Shown here: positions 1 through 7,979 of the stretch, in pieces
Layout of the letters: the number at the start of each line of letters is the position of its first letter
How positions within the stretch are numbered: position 1 is the first letter of the stretch
Assembly (NCBI RefSeq): GCF_004769525.1
Contig: NZ_RQFT01000018.1
Location: 1 to 59,875 of the forward strand
Reading direction: 5' to 3'
DNA length: 59,875 nt
From: Leptospira bouyouniensis
GTDB taxonomy: Bacteria; Spirochaetota; Leptospiria; Leptospirales; Leptospiraceae
Notes under the pieces: generated by a model
The model's input: only the letters and a program-made list of their open reading frames with translations
Database searches by the model: none
Told to the model about the DNA's origin: nothing
Made by a program: the position numbers and the translations under genes

Positions 1-125
1 TGCAGCCTCACGATAGCTTTTCCCTTCACTTATAAAGTGCAGAGCATTCTGTTTTTCGGCTGATAGTTCAGGGAAAAGGATCTGGAAGCTATCTTTTCTT
101 TTATGCAATGCCTGGATAATCATCA
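1..125. repeat. Terminal direct repeat, left copy (circular overlap)
   Basis: Positions 1-125 are identical base for base to 59751-59875. A perfect repeat at the two ends of a contig, with one gene reading through it, is what an assembler leaves when a circular molecule is cut open. The unique length is then about 59,750 bp. Confidence 0.95.
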
Positions 126-189
126 AAGCACTTTGAATTTGCTCTTGAGTCAGAATACTCTCTTCTTTTGTTTCTAATAGATTTTCCAT
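1..189 (-). CDS. Small HTH DNA-binding protein, N-terminal part (continues at the other contig end)
   Basis: The gene starts at ATG 187-189 on the minus strand, with AGGAGA a few bases upstream as ribosome binding site. It reads off position 1 and continues at 59750 down to a TAG at 59556, giving about 127 residues in the closed circle. The N-terminus begins MENLLETKEESILTQEQ. The centre (SAEKQNALHFISEGKSYREA and following) looks like a homeodomain-like helix-turn-helix of the kind seen in small terminase subunits or transposase N-termini. Charged residues and a coiled tail follow. The ORF seen only at the right end would start at an internal Met 22 codons too late; the true start is visible only after circular joining. 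It lies between hipB (divergent) and the Rep gene. The DNA-binding role is inferred; the exact family is unknown to me. Confidence 0.72.
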   Translation of the reverse strand, partial: MENLLETKEESILTQEQIQSALMIIQALHKRKDSFQILFPELSAEKQNALHFISEGKSYREAA

Positions 190-313
190 ATCTATTCTCC
201 TAATAGTTATAATTACCTAGATTTTACAAAGTTTTCGGATATCGGAGAACTCCGTTTTGCGATTTATCGAAATTTGATGAAAAAAATGGAAAATTGCTTC
301 GTTTTTTTTACAA

Positions 314-343
314 TTGTCCTTATTGTACCCTTTAGGGTATAAT
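314..343 (+). promoter_or_regulatory. Candidate promoter of hipBST
   Basis: A perfect -10 TATAAT (338-343) lies 18 bp after a TTGTCC -35 (314-319). The -10 overlaps the right half of the first operator-like repeat (326-339), which is what an autorepressed toxin-antitoxin promoter should look like. The transcript would start near 350, about 75 bases before hipB. Confidence 0.6.
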
Positions 344-419
344 CATCTGTTGGCAATATGAAATATACCCGATCGGGACTATTTCGCTTTACTTCTTAAT
401 TTTTATACCCGATAAGGTA
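326..419. promoter_or_regulatory. Three phased operator-like inverted repeats upstream of hipB
   Basis: Three 14-bp sites of the form TACCC-N4-GGGTA begin at 326 (TACCCTTTAGGGTA), 366 (TACCCGATCGGGAC) and 406 (TACCCGATAAGGTA), each exactly 40 bp after the last. The first overlaps the -10 box and the third overlaps the AAGG ribosome binding site of hipB. HipB-type antitoxins of the hip family are known to bind several inverted repeats upstream of their operon. That these are HipB operators is inference from position and symmetry. Confidence 0.7.
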
Positions 420-424
420 CATAT

Positions 425-649
425 ATGGAACTAGATCATTTATCTGATTTTGTCAAAAGGGAACGAAAAAAGAATTCATTAACTCAGGAAGATCTAGCTC
501 GTATGACAGGTGTTGGCTTACGATTTGTTAGAGAATTAGAACAAGGAAAGCCATCACTAAGAATGGACAAAGTGAATCAAGTATTAGAAGCCTTCGGTGC
601 GAAACTGGTTCCAAAACCAAAATCAAAAGGTAGCGATTATGAATCGTAA
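425..649 (+). CDS. hipB: HipB-like XRE-family antitoxin/repressor
   Basis: A 74-residue protein that is essentially one XRE/Cro helix-turn-helix domain (residues about 8-62: NSLTQEDLARMTGVGLRFVRE, then ELEQGKPSLRMDKVNQVLEAFG). This is the short HipB form of the Y4mF type seen next to HipA kinases. It starts at ATG 425 with AAGG 7 bases upstream. Its stop overlaps the next start (hipS at 639), so the genes are translationally coupled. Expected role: binds the three upstream inverted repeats to repress the operon, and bridges to the kinase complex. Identification by domain and gene order is strong; its function as the antitoxin itself is less sure, because in HipBST systems HipS neutralises the kinase. 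Confidence 0.85.
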   Translation: MELDHLSDFVKRERKKNSLTQEDLARMTGVGLRFVRELEQGKPSLRMDKVNQVLEAFGAKLVPKPKSKGSDYES

Positions 650-962
650 GGGAAACGTTTTCTACAGAGATATTTTTGCAGGAGAGATATTCGAGAATGA
701 AAATGGCTATGTATTCCAATACAACGAAAGGTACATAAATAATGAAACTTATCCTGCGATTAGTTTTACTTTGCCAAAACAAAAAGAAGCATACCAATCA
801 AAAACTCTTTTTCCATTTTTTGATGGTTTAATCCCTGAAGGTTGGTTGCTTAACCTCACACAAAACATTTGGAAACTTAACAAAAAAGATCGGTTTGGTA
901 TCCTACTGACTGTATGTGAAGATTGTATTGGTGCAGTCAGTGTAATAGGGGAAAGAAAATGA
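639..962 (+). CDS. hipS: HipS-like protein (stand-alone HipA N-terminal domain)
   Basis: A 107-residue protein equal to the N-terminal subdomain of HipA kinases. It carries the typical blocks NERYINN..YPAISFTLP, LFPFFDGLIPEGW (about 57-69) and DRFGILLTVCEDCIGAVSV near the end. I chose ATG 639 because AAAAGG lies 8 bases upstream and it overlaps the hipB stop; a longer reading from 597 has neither. Its stop overlaps the next ATG (ATGA at 959). The separate start, Shine-Dalgarno and frame argue for a genuine split gene rather than a frameshifted hipA. In the E. coli HipBST system this fragment is the antitoxin and, as I recall, uses a conserved Trp against the kinase active site; W69 here is a candidate equivalent. 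The antitoxin role is inferred from that precedent. Confidence 0.8.
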   Translation: MNRKGNVFYRDIFAGEIFENENGYVFQYNERYINNETYPAISFTLPKQKEAYQSKTLFPFFDGLIPEGWLLNLTQNIWKLNKKDRFGILLTVCEDCIGAVSVIGERK

Positions 963-1888
963 AATTTTGCCTCCTATGTGCGAAACAGAGTGAAGATGAC
1001 TATCATTCTCATTGCAGCAAACTTTTGTTTGGGAAAAATCAAATTCCAGAAATTGATATCGATATTAAGTCTATTCGTGAGTTGGCAAAACAAAACATTG
1101 AAGCAAGGATGACAGTTACTGGAGCTCAATCAAAAATATCTCTTGATCTCGATACCTCCAATCCTAAATCAACAAGACTCACTATCCTCGGAATGAAAGG
1201 AGATTTCATTCTGAAACCTCCCTCAGAAGAGTATACGAATCTTCCAGAAAATGAACATCTTACCATGTTACTTGCAAAAGAATTCTCTTTTCCCGTAGCA
1301 ATATCTTCCTTGATTCGATTAAAATCAGGAGAACTGGCTTATATCACTAAACGATTCGACCGTGAGAAGAATATAAAAATTGCCCAAGAAGATTTTTGCC
1401 AATTAACCGAAAGATTAACTGAAGATAAATACAAAGGATCTTATGAATCGATTGGCCGGTGGATCAAACAGAACACAACTTCTCCAGGAATTGATTTAGT
1501 TCGATTCTTCGAAATGATCGTATTCTCATTTCTTACAGGCAATTCGGATATGCATTTGAAGAACTTTTCCATCCAAACTGATCTTGAAGGTAGAATCAAG
1601 TTAGCACCAGCCTATGATTTGTTGGCAGTAAAATTATTTTTTCCCGAAGACAATGAAGATTTAGCTCTCACATTGAATGGTAAGAAGAATAAAATCAATC
1701 TAGCAGATATCAAAACTTTTGGTAAATCGATCTATCTTTCAGAACTAGTGGTTGATAGAACTCTCTTACAAATCCAGTCAAAGTTACCTTTGCTTGTTGA
1801 AAAAGTAAAACTGTATCCATTTTGGAAATTTGGTACGAAGAAATATGTTGAGCTGATACAAAAGCGAGCGAAGAAGCTAGGTTGGTAA
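959..1888 (+). CDS. hipT: HipT-like serine/threonine kinase toxin
   Basis: A 309-residue kinase matching the C-terminal catalytic part of HipA. Visible elements are a Gly-rich loop VTGAQSKISL (53-62), a nucleotide lysine in FILKPP (K86), the catalytic segment GNSDMHLKN (194-202; D197, N202) and the metal-binding APAYDL (D220). The N-terminus has CLLC and HSHC pairs (C4, C7, C19), a possible zinc knuckle also seen in HipA-like proteins of other phyla. ATG 959 is preferred over the longer reading from 923 because it overlaps the hipS stop and follows AGGGGA. Kinases of this group stop growth by phosphorylating an aminoacyl-tRNA synthetase (GltX for HipA, TrpS for HipT); the target here cannot be told. 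Serines in the Gly-rich loop (S58, S61) are candidate autophosphorylation sites. All catalytic residues appear intact. Confidence 0.85.
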   Translation: MKFCLLCAKQSEDDYHSHCSKLLFGKNQIPEIDIDIKSIRELAKQNIEARMTVTGAQSKISLDLDTSNPKSTRLTILGMKGDFILKPPSEEYTNLPENEHLTMLLAKEFSFPVAISSLIRLKSGELAYITKRFDREKNIKIAQEDFCQLTERLTEDKYKGSYESIGRWIKQNTTSPGIDLVRFFEMIVFSFLTGNSDMHLKNFSIQTDLEGRIKLAPAYDLLAVKLFFPEDNEDLALTLNGKKNKINLADIKTFGKSIYLSELVVDRTLLQIQSKLPLLVEKVKLYPFWKFGTKKYVELIQKRAKKLGW

Positions 1889-2284
1889 AACGGGGGACAT
1901 CTTATGTCAGAGATACCCTAATGTATACTAAGTAAGAATTCATAAGCAACCTTAATTGTTTCAGCTAAAATTTAGTCTATATGAACCATAAACTGGTCGA
2001 ATGAGTTTCAAAGACTTTGGAATCGTTTTGATTCGTTCGGAAGCGGTTTTCATTATTAGAATAACGGATATTAAATATAATGCCAGGTGATATTCAACTT
2101 CCTATAATGTATATTATGTCGCATAACATATAGTATGCGACTGAGTGTACTCGTAAATACTTTACAAAAAGTATGATTAAAATCCTGATTCAGACGTTAA
2201 AGAGGATGGCATTGGATTTTTAAATTGCAACAATTTTCGAACGATTTAAAGAAAAAGAAACTAAAAATACATAAAACGATTAGC
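1889..2284. other. Intergenic region after hipT with one strong inverted repeat
   Basis: A 396-base AT-rich gap between the hip operon and the convergent nuclease-helicase gene. I found no credible ORF. The main structure is an inverted repeat at 2118-2141: GTCGCATA, 8 bases, TATGCGAC (8/8 paired). It has no U-tract, so it is not an obvious terminator; it could be a protein-binding site or a recombination remnant. Confidence 0.5.
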
Positions 2285-4144
2285 TTAAACTTTCCCTTTC
2301 AAATATTCTCGCAAAGCCTCATCCGTCGCATACACATAGCAACCTTTCATTCCTCTTGTCATGAGAGTTCGATAGGTATTTTTAATAACCATATCGAACT
2401 TTTTCGCGCCTTCCACTGGATGATTTTTCAGAAGTGTTTTATATCCTTTGATCGTATTATCTTGTTTTGCTCTCTTACTTGCATCTGTTAGGAGCATGCC
2501 AGATGCATCTACAGTTAGGTCAGGACCAATGATCACACCCACGTAATCTAATTCTAAACCTTGGCAGGTATGGATACACCCAATTTGATCGATTGATTCA
2601 CGTTTAAGAATCCAAAGACTTCCATCCTCAGTGAGGTTCCATTTCATAGAGAAATGATATTCGGGAAAGGTGATATCGAAGGCTTTGGGATCTTTTTTAC
2701 TCTTCCACTCCCAACAATACCCGGCAACCAAACGAGCCTTGCTTGTCATTTGATTTTTTTCTTCTATCGCGGACCGAAGTTCTGAAGGGGAATCGAAAAT
2801 TTTAAAATCATAATCAATGCCCTCCAAATTGTAATTAGCCGTTTCTCGAATTTGTAGTATATGGTCTAGCCAAGCAAGATATCCATCTGAACCATTACAA
2901 CGAAATTGAGATTCTAATTTTAGTTTGGTGATTTTTGCTTTTGCGTTTTTTGCCCAATGCTCTATTTCTTCTTGCGATCCAACATCTTTTAAAGTCACTC
3001 GTTGATCTTCGTCCAAAAAGAAAACAGAAGATCTGGAAGCATGAATCAATTCTTTGACTTGATTTTCTCCTAAGTTACCATACAAACCGCTAAATTGATT
3101 CAAGCGATGTGCTTCATCGATTAATAAAACATCATATTCATCTTTCTCTGAATTATAATAACTACTAGAGCCCGAGAATAGAGATGATATTTTCGTTTTT
3201 TTTAGAGTTCCGGACAACTTTGATTCAAAAACTGCCCGCGGTGCGGCATTCCTTGATATATAACGGACGTTTAAGTTTTTATTTAATAATGCAACTAGTA
3301 GGTTGATCGCAACAACTGACTTACCTGTCCCTGGTCCTCCTTCAACAATCAATACGGACTTCCCTGCTTTCTTTACTTGTCCACTTAAATAAAGCGCTTC
3401 CTCAAATACGATTTTTTGTTCGTCTATCATCGTAAATTCCGGATTGCCTTTCAGCATCATTGCAATTGATTCAGATAGTTGTTTTGATGGTTTTACATCT
3501 GATTTTTCGATTCGATCTATCCTTTGACCAGAATCGCCAAGCTGAATCTTTTGTGACAAAAAGTTTCGTAACGCATCTGCATCTTCTCTTAAGAATAATG
3601 GTGCAAGAGAAGTATGTGAGGAATAAAACACATCATTTAAAACGCCATTCTGAGAATTATAATTATGCAGATAAGCGCATGGATTAATTTCGATATTCTT
3701 TTCGTATACTTCTACGTTGAATGATTTGAGTAACTCTGCATAACTCCATGCTTGGTAGGAAGGATGTGTGGTTTCTACAAGTGACTTACCGAATCTTGTC
3801 TTTACAATTGCATCCTTTGCAGTGATTTCCGCTGACTCCCATTGCTTTAATTCAATAATAGAGATAGAGGGTTTTTGATTGGGACTATATCCTGAAACTA
3901 TAAAATCTACGCGTTTTGCGGTCGCAGGTATATTGTATTCAATTGCAATGCCCGCATCTGTAGGTAGATCGCTTCTACCTATAATTCTTTCCATAGCTGA
4001 GAGTGAATTTCGCCAAGAATTAACCTCTGCATCCGAAACGCGGCCGAGAGTGCGTTTGAAAAAAGTGTCCACCATGATTTCGCCAATTCGATTGGAATCT
4101 ACATCACCAAGAAAACCTTTCACTGTAGATTTATAAATAATCAC
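2285..4144 (-). CDS. Nuclease-helicase of the DUF2075 / Schlafen group-3 type
   Basis: A 619-residue protein in two parts. Residues about 70-105 show a PD-(D/E)XK-like nuclease core: KRVDFIV (D80), then IIELKQW (E98, K100). From about 240 on there is a superfamily-1 helicase: Walker A GGPGTGKS (269-276), Walker B LLIDEAH (DEAH 343-346), LDEDQR, an ESQFR motif, and a C-terminal TCQGLELDYVGV motif. The start MIIYKST is typical of DUF2075 proteins. Length and order fit the family. Single-gene nuclease-helicases with this domain are known or suspected in phage defence (Nhi of staphylococci is the example I recall), and the neighbours here, a hip TA system and ArdC, suit a defence or stability block. 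It is monocistronic and convergent with hipT. The biochemical assignment is firm; the antiphage role is inference. Confidence 0.82.
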   Translation of the reverse strand: MIIYKSTVKGFLGDVDSNRIGEIMVDTFFKRTLGRVSDAEVNSWRNSLSAMERIIGRSDLPTDAGIAIEYNIPATAKRVDFIVSGYSPNQKPSISIIELKQWESAEITAKDAIVKTRFGKSLVETTHPSYQAWSYAELLKSFNVEVYEKNIEINPCAYLHNYNSQNGVLNDVFYSSHTSLAPLFLREDADALRNFLSQKIQLGDSGQRIDRIEKSDVKPSKQLSESIAMMLKGNPEFTMIDEQKIVFEEALYLSGQVKKAGKSVLIVEGGPGTGKSVVAINLLVALLNKNLNVRYISRNAAPRAVFESKLSGTLKKTKISSLFSGSSSYYNSEKDEYDVLLIDEAHRLNQFSGLYGNLGENQVKELIHASRSSVFFLDEDQRVTLKDVGSQEEIEHWAKNAKAKITKLKLESQFRCNGSDGYLAWLDHILQIRETANYNLEGIDYDFKIFDSPSELRSAIEEKNQMTSKARLVAGYCWEWKSKKDPKAFDITFPEYHFSMKWNLTEDGSLWILKRESIDQIGCIHTCQGLELDYVGVIIGPDLTVDASGMLLTDASKRAKQDNTIKGYKTLLKNHPVEGAKKFDMVIKNTYRTLMTRGMKGCYVYATDEALREYLKGKV

Positions 4145-4465
4145 CTATCGTCCCACTTTAATATCACCAGTTAGATGCTAAAATTTGATCATTACTAATT
4201 TCTTTGCAATATTTTTTCTAAAAATGGACATCCATATATAGGTTAAAAATCTAACCAAAATTACAGTATAGTTTGTGAATTAGAATTCTGCTATATAAAT
4301 GAACAATAATTTGAAAATCTTTTTTTAATTGTTCCATTAGGATTGAATCTATCTCAGCTATCTTTATTTCTCATCCAATAATTCCAGTCACTCATTAATA
4401 ATTATAATCGAATATTTATGGATCCTATATGTTTTTGGTCAGTGAGGGGAAAGTCAATGCTTATT
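4145..4465. other. Intergenic region between ArdC and the nuclease-helicase
   Basis: A very AT-rich 321-base gap upstream of the nuclease-helicase and downstream of ardC (both minus strand). A weak GGTTA-N6-TAACC repeat near 4242 is the only symmetry I noticed. I saw no ORF and no clear terminator. It presumably holds the promoter of the nuclease-helicase gene. Confidence 0.4.
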
Positions 4466-5374
4466 TTATTGCACCCCCCTCTTCGCTTCCTTCTTCAAAT
4501 ACTCCACCGCTTCCATGGCAAGATATCCCGCTTTAATGATCGCTCGTGGATTGTTTTCCAAAATCCTTAACCAAGACCCAATATACTCTCGATGTTGCAA
4601 CTCCCCACTAAATCCAAATTCACCCGCAAAGATAGCTGAGCAAAATTCGGCTACCAATTCTTCAAAAGCATAAGAACCAATGCCCTTCGAAAAATCTCTT
4701 CGCAACCGATGTCTAGCACCCGTCCAATGACCTAACTCATGTAAGTAAGTAGACCAATAGTCGGTTTCACTTCGGAAATACTCTTTTTTAGGCATACGAA
4801 TCGTATCCAAAGGGATCACATAAGATGCTTGGTCCACCCCGAACTCTTCCTTATTGTGTTCGATCGATTTTACAAACTGATCGATCCCAGGAGAGCCATC
4901 TCGCACAGTCTTTGTTACAAACAAATCATATTCGTTTTCCAGAATATTGATTTGTGCAATGTTTAAAATAGGAAACGCCTTGTGAACCAGACACGATTTG
5001 TAATAGAGAGGTGCCTCCACTTGTTCTTCTTCGATTCCCTCCACTACTTGTTTCTTTTGGGAATAAACTGGAAACTTTACATGACAAGGATACAAAACTA
5101 CCGTCTTTGCAAACTCGCCTGCTTTCAATGAATACCCAAGGCTATTCCATTGTTTTTCCGTAGCCCAAGCTGGATAAGTATAACCATACCGCATCAAACT
5201 GTCTGTTAACCAAAGGGTATTGACGAGACCATATGTTTGTTTTGTCTTCACGTTCATCGGAAATCCGAAACTTTGCCATGGTTTGACCCACTGCCCAAGA
5301 CTACCGGACTTTAAAGCAGCCATCACATCGCTTGTAATCTTCTTTATGATCGTTTTTGCATCGTTCTCTTTCAT
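4466..5374 (-). CDS. ArdC-like antirestriction protein (ssDNA-binding and zincin domains)
   Basis: A 302-residue protein with the two-part layout of ArdC/TraC-type plasmid proteins. The N-terminal domain (about 1-135; LGQWVKPW, YGLVNTLWL, YPAWATEKQW) resembles the ArdC single-strand DNA-binding domain. The C-terminal domain is a zinc metallopeptidase fold with HELGH (212-216) and a downstream acidic ligand in FEELVAEFCSA (240-250). ArdC proteins of conjugative plasmids protect incoming single-stranded DNA from restriction or nucleases. Its presence supports plasmid nature and possible past transfer, although no conjugation genes are present here. HELGH and its supporting residues are intact, so the metallopeptidase site is probably functional. 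It stands alone, with gaps on both sides. Confidence 0.85.
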   Translation of the reverse strand: MKENDAKTIIKKITSDVMAALKSGSLGQWVKPWQSFGFPMNVKTKQTYGLVNTLWLTDSLMRYGYTYPAWATEKQWNSLGYSLKAGEFAKTVVLYPCHVKFPVYSQKKQVVEGIEEEQVEAPLYYKSCLVHKAFPILNIAQINILENEYDLFVTKTVRDGSPGIDQFVKSIEHNKEEFGVDQASYVIPLDTIRMPKKEYFRSETDYWSTYLHELGHWTGARHRLRRDFSKGIGSYAFEELVAEFCSAIFAGEFGFSGELQHREYIGSWLRILENNPRAIIKAGYLAMEAVEYLKKEAKRGVQ

Positions 5375-5843
5375 AACAATGGATGTAAGGCCGACTCATA
5401 AAGTGTCACATTTTTGGAGAAAAATTACTTCCGAGAGTCCGTGGCAACAAATGCAGAATATAAAAGCTACCTGGGACAAATTGGATTGAAGAAAGGAAGA
5501 ATTTTGCTGTTGTGTGGAAAAGCGGAGTCGGTCACTTAATCATAGGCCTTAGCAATGAATACTTGAATTCGTTTCATTCTGAGCATCTAGCCATTAGTCC
5601 ATCGAAAAGGATGTCTCATAACACAAGCCTGAATTCTACAACGTGTTCTAAATCGATGAATTAAAATCTAATGTGTTGAGGATGAATTGAGATGAGTTTT
5701 TAAGGGAAGAAGGATGGACTGATCCTTCTCAATAAAAAAAGTACTTCGGTGATTCAATCACCAAATGAAATTATGAATCTTATAAACTTATAGGATTATT
5801 TCGCTATAATGACTATACGTTAATTTTTTCTCTTTAGAAGACA
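5375..5843. other. 469-base gap with two hairpins; possible terminator for the amidohydrolase
   Basis: No convincing ORF. Two inverted repeats lie close together: AGAAGGAT-6-ATCCTTCT (5708-5729) and GGTGATT-C-AATCACC (5748-5762). Read on the minus strand, downstream of the amidohydrolase, the second hairpin is followed after 7 bases by seven Ts (complement of 5734-5740), so it may be a weak intrinsic terminator. The first hairpin then lies beyond it. Confidence 0.45.
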
Positions 5844-7601
5844 CTATTTTCTTGAATATACTTCTTCACCGTTAATGAAAGTTTTTTCTATTTGGATCTC
5901 TCGTAGTTTTTCTATATTTACATCAAGAGGATTTTCACTTAAAATGACTAAGTCAGCATATTTACCTTTTTTAATTGTACCAATCTTTTTCTCCATATTC
6001 AGTTGCCATGCGGCATAGATTGTCACCGACTTTAATCCTTCTTTGATTGAAATGGCTTCCTGTTGCCCAATACTTTGACCTTCTTTGTTTTTACGTGTCA
6101 CCGAAGTTTGCACTAAACTCAATGGACGACTAGGGTACATTGGTAAATCTGCATGGAGTGAAGTAGTAATTCCCTGATTTTGTGCGGAATGGACAGGAAG
6201 GATATTTTGCGTTCTCTCTAATCCCAAAATATCATTTGAAAGAGCATTGCCATAATAATATAGGTGGTTAATATGAAAACTGACAGTTAGGCCTAAAGTT
6301 TGCGTCAATTCCATAAGTTCTGTTGGGAACAATAAACCATGTTCGATACGATGTCTTTTCCCATTCAAATGCGCTGTACTTAAGTTTACGGCTTTAAAGG
6401 AATTTAATACATCTTCAATGGCACGGTCTCCTTGCGCATGTATTGCAATTTGCCAACCAGCTTCATTGTATTTTTTAATTTTATCAGTTAACTCTTCGAT
6501 TGTATATGTTGACTTCCCACTATAATGGTGTGGTATGTGTAAACCTTTCTGCATTAGGTCAGATTCTAAATAAGGTTCTTTGACATACATCGAACCTGTA
6601 TAGGGAGAACCATCATACCATAGTTTAACTCCGAGAATTCGAAACGAATCATCTCCATTGGTAACAGAGGAAGGAAGTAAATCCTTAGTCTCGTCTGTAA
6701 GGTAAACAAAATTTCGGACTGCTCTTGATTTATTGGGTAAGATTCCCAATTTTTCTAGAACCCAAAATTTTATACCCTTACTTTCGGAGGATATATGTTC
6801 GAAGAGAATGAGAGATTTACTAACATCACCAAATAATCCCAACGATGAAATAGTAGTGATCCCATTTTTAGGATATTCGGCCATAACTTCCAATACATCT
6901 TTTTTAATATTAAGAACTTCTTTTACTTTTTCATTTGCTGGTTTCATCGCTTCGATTTCGGAAATAAAACCTGTAAGGTTCCCGTTCGAATCTTTTTCAT
7001 AATAACTATTGGGACTTGGATTTGGAGTTTTAGAATTGATTCCCAACTCCTTTAAAGCTTTTGAATTCACCCATGCTGAATGTAAATTTTGAGAAATAAT
7101 AAAAACTGGATTATTGGGTGCAATTCTATCGAGATACTCTAATTTTGGAGCTTCCAATCCTTTAACTAACATTGGATCAAAACCTTTCGCAAGCACCCAA
7201 TTTCCTGGTTTCGTTTTCGAAATAGAGTTTTCTAACTTATTCCATACTTCCGTTTGTGTTCTATTGGAAAATCCACTTAAGTCTATAAAACTGTTAAAGA
7301 AAGCCGTTAAATCCGGATGAGAGTGAACATCAATGAAACCTGGCAACAATGACTTTCCTTTTAGGTCAATCATCTGCGTAAAATCGTTTTTTAATTTTAA
7401 GATTTCGATCTCGGAACCAATATCAATTATTTTTCCATTTTTTACATAGATAGCTTCGGGTTTCGTGTATTCATCATTTTCTAATGTGATGATGTTCCCA
7501 CCATAAAAAATAATATCCGAATGCTCATTTGTTTTTGCAGAAACTAAACAAAACAAAAGAATAAATAAGACGAATATGGATTTAAAGCGGAATGTTTGCA
7601 A
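5844..7601 (-). CDS. Exported amidohydrolase, YtcJ-like (Amidohydro_3)
   Basis: A 585-residue metal-dependent amidohydrolase. The first 22 residues (FKSIFVLFILLFCLVSA) are a signal peptide, so the enzyme acts in the periplasm or beyond. The metal-site motifs are in order: GFIDVHSHPD (HxH near residue 90), AIHAQGDRAIEDV, RIEHGLLF and LHADLPMYPSRPL. The C-terminus closes with the usual KGKYADLVILSENPL. The family includes N-substituted formamide deformylases and related amidases; the substrate cannot be read from sequence. The only in-frame start is TTG at 7601 (no ATG before the upstream stop), with a poor ribosome binding site. Two GTATACAAAATC repeats lie upstream, and the AraC regulator gene is immediately beyond. 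Confidence 0.88.
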   Translation of the reverse strand: MQTFRFKSIFVLFILLFCLVSAKTNEHSDIIFYGGNIITLENDEYTKPEAIYVKNGKIIDIGSEIEILKLKNDFTQMIDLKGKSLLPGFIDVHSHPDLTAFFNSFIDLSGFSNRTQTEVWNKLENSISKTKPGNWVLAKGFDPMLVKGLEAPKLEYLDRIAPNNPVFIISQNLHSAWVNSKALKELGINSKTPNPSPNSYYEKDSNGNLTGFISEIEAMKPANEKVKEVLNIKKDVLEVMAEYPKNGITTISSLGLFGDVSKSLILFEHISSESKGIKFWVLEKLGILPNKSRAVRNFVYLTDETKDLLPSSVTNGDDSFRILGVKLWYDGSPYTGSMYVKEPYLESDLMQKGLHIPHHYSGKSTYTIEELTDKIKKYNEAGWQIAIHAQGDRAIEDVLNSFKAVNLSTAHLNGKRHRIEHGLLFPTELMELTQTLGLTVSFHINHLYYYGNALSNDILGLERTQNILPVHSAQNQGITTSLHADLPMYPSRPLSLVQTSVTRKNKEGQSIGQQEAISIKEGLKSVTIYAAWQLNMEKKIGTIKKGKYADLVILSENPLDVNIEKLREIQIEKTFINGEEVYSRK

Positions 7602-7648
7602 TCGATGTACCAGCCAGTTTGTATAAATTGAGTTTAACGGTTAATATT

Positions 7649-7730
7649 GTATACAAAATCATAAAAAATTAGTCAGAATTGTGTGTCAGATAATTTACTA
7701 CCAATAGCATTTAAAAAAGTATACAAAATC
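7649..7730. promoter_or_regulatory. Paired GTATACAAAATC repeats upstream of the amidohydrolase
   Basis: The 12-mer GTATACAAAATC occurs at 7649-7660 and again at 7719-7730, exactly 70 bp apart, in the 378-base gap between the amidohydrolase start and the AraC gene end. The core TACAAAATC also occurs at 9134-9142 upstream of the AraC gene and its divergent neighbour. A shared binding site for the AraC regulator is a reasonable inference. Otherwise this gap shows no gene. Confidence 0.5.
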
Positions 7731-7979
7731 TATGTAATCATATACTAGCAGCTAAGATTTTAGATAACCTATGTTGATGGGCGTGAAGTTTATTTAATTC
7801 CACAAAAGCAGACAAAACAATTGAAATCCAAACCACAGATGTGTAAAATTCCAGCTATGTATCAAACGATAAATTTAATCATTGTTGGATTATACTGTTT
7901 TGACAAAAAACTAAAAGGAAGAAATATAACGAAATGATAAGCGAATTTCCATTTGGGAAACGTTTGAACGGTTAGTAAT

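Noticed and set aside
639..1888. Reading hipS and hipT as one frameshifted hipA pseudogene
   Set aside because: Each part has its own ribosome site and start, the overlap is the tidy ATGA form, all kinase residues are intact, and the split point matches known HipBST systems.
2225..2491. 88-codon plus-strand ORF at the 3' end of the nuclease-helicase
   Set aside because: Antisense shadow of a well-supported gene.
5708..5729. AGAAGGAT hairpin as a plus-strand terminator
   Set aside because: It is followed by As, not Ts, on that strand, and no plus-strand gene ends nearby.
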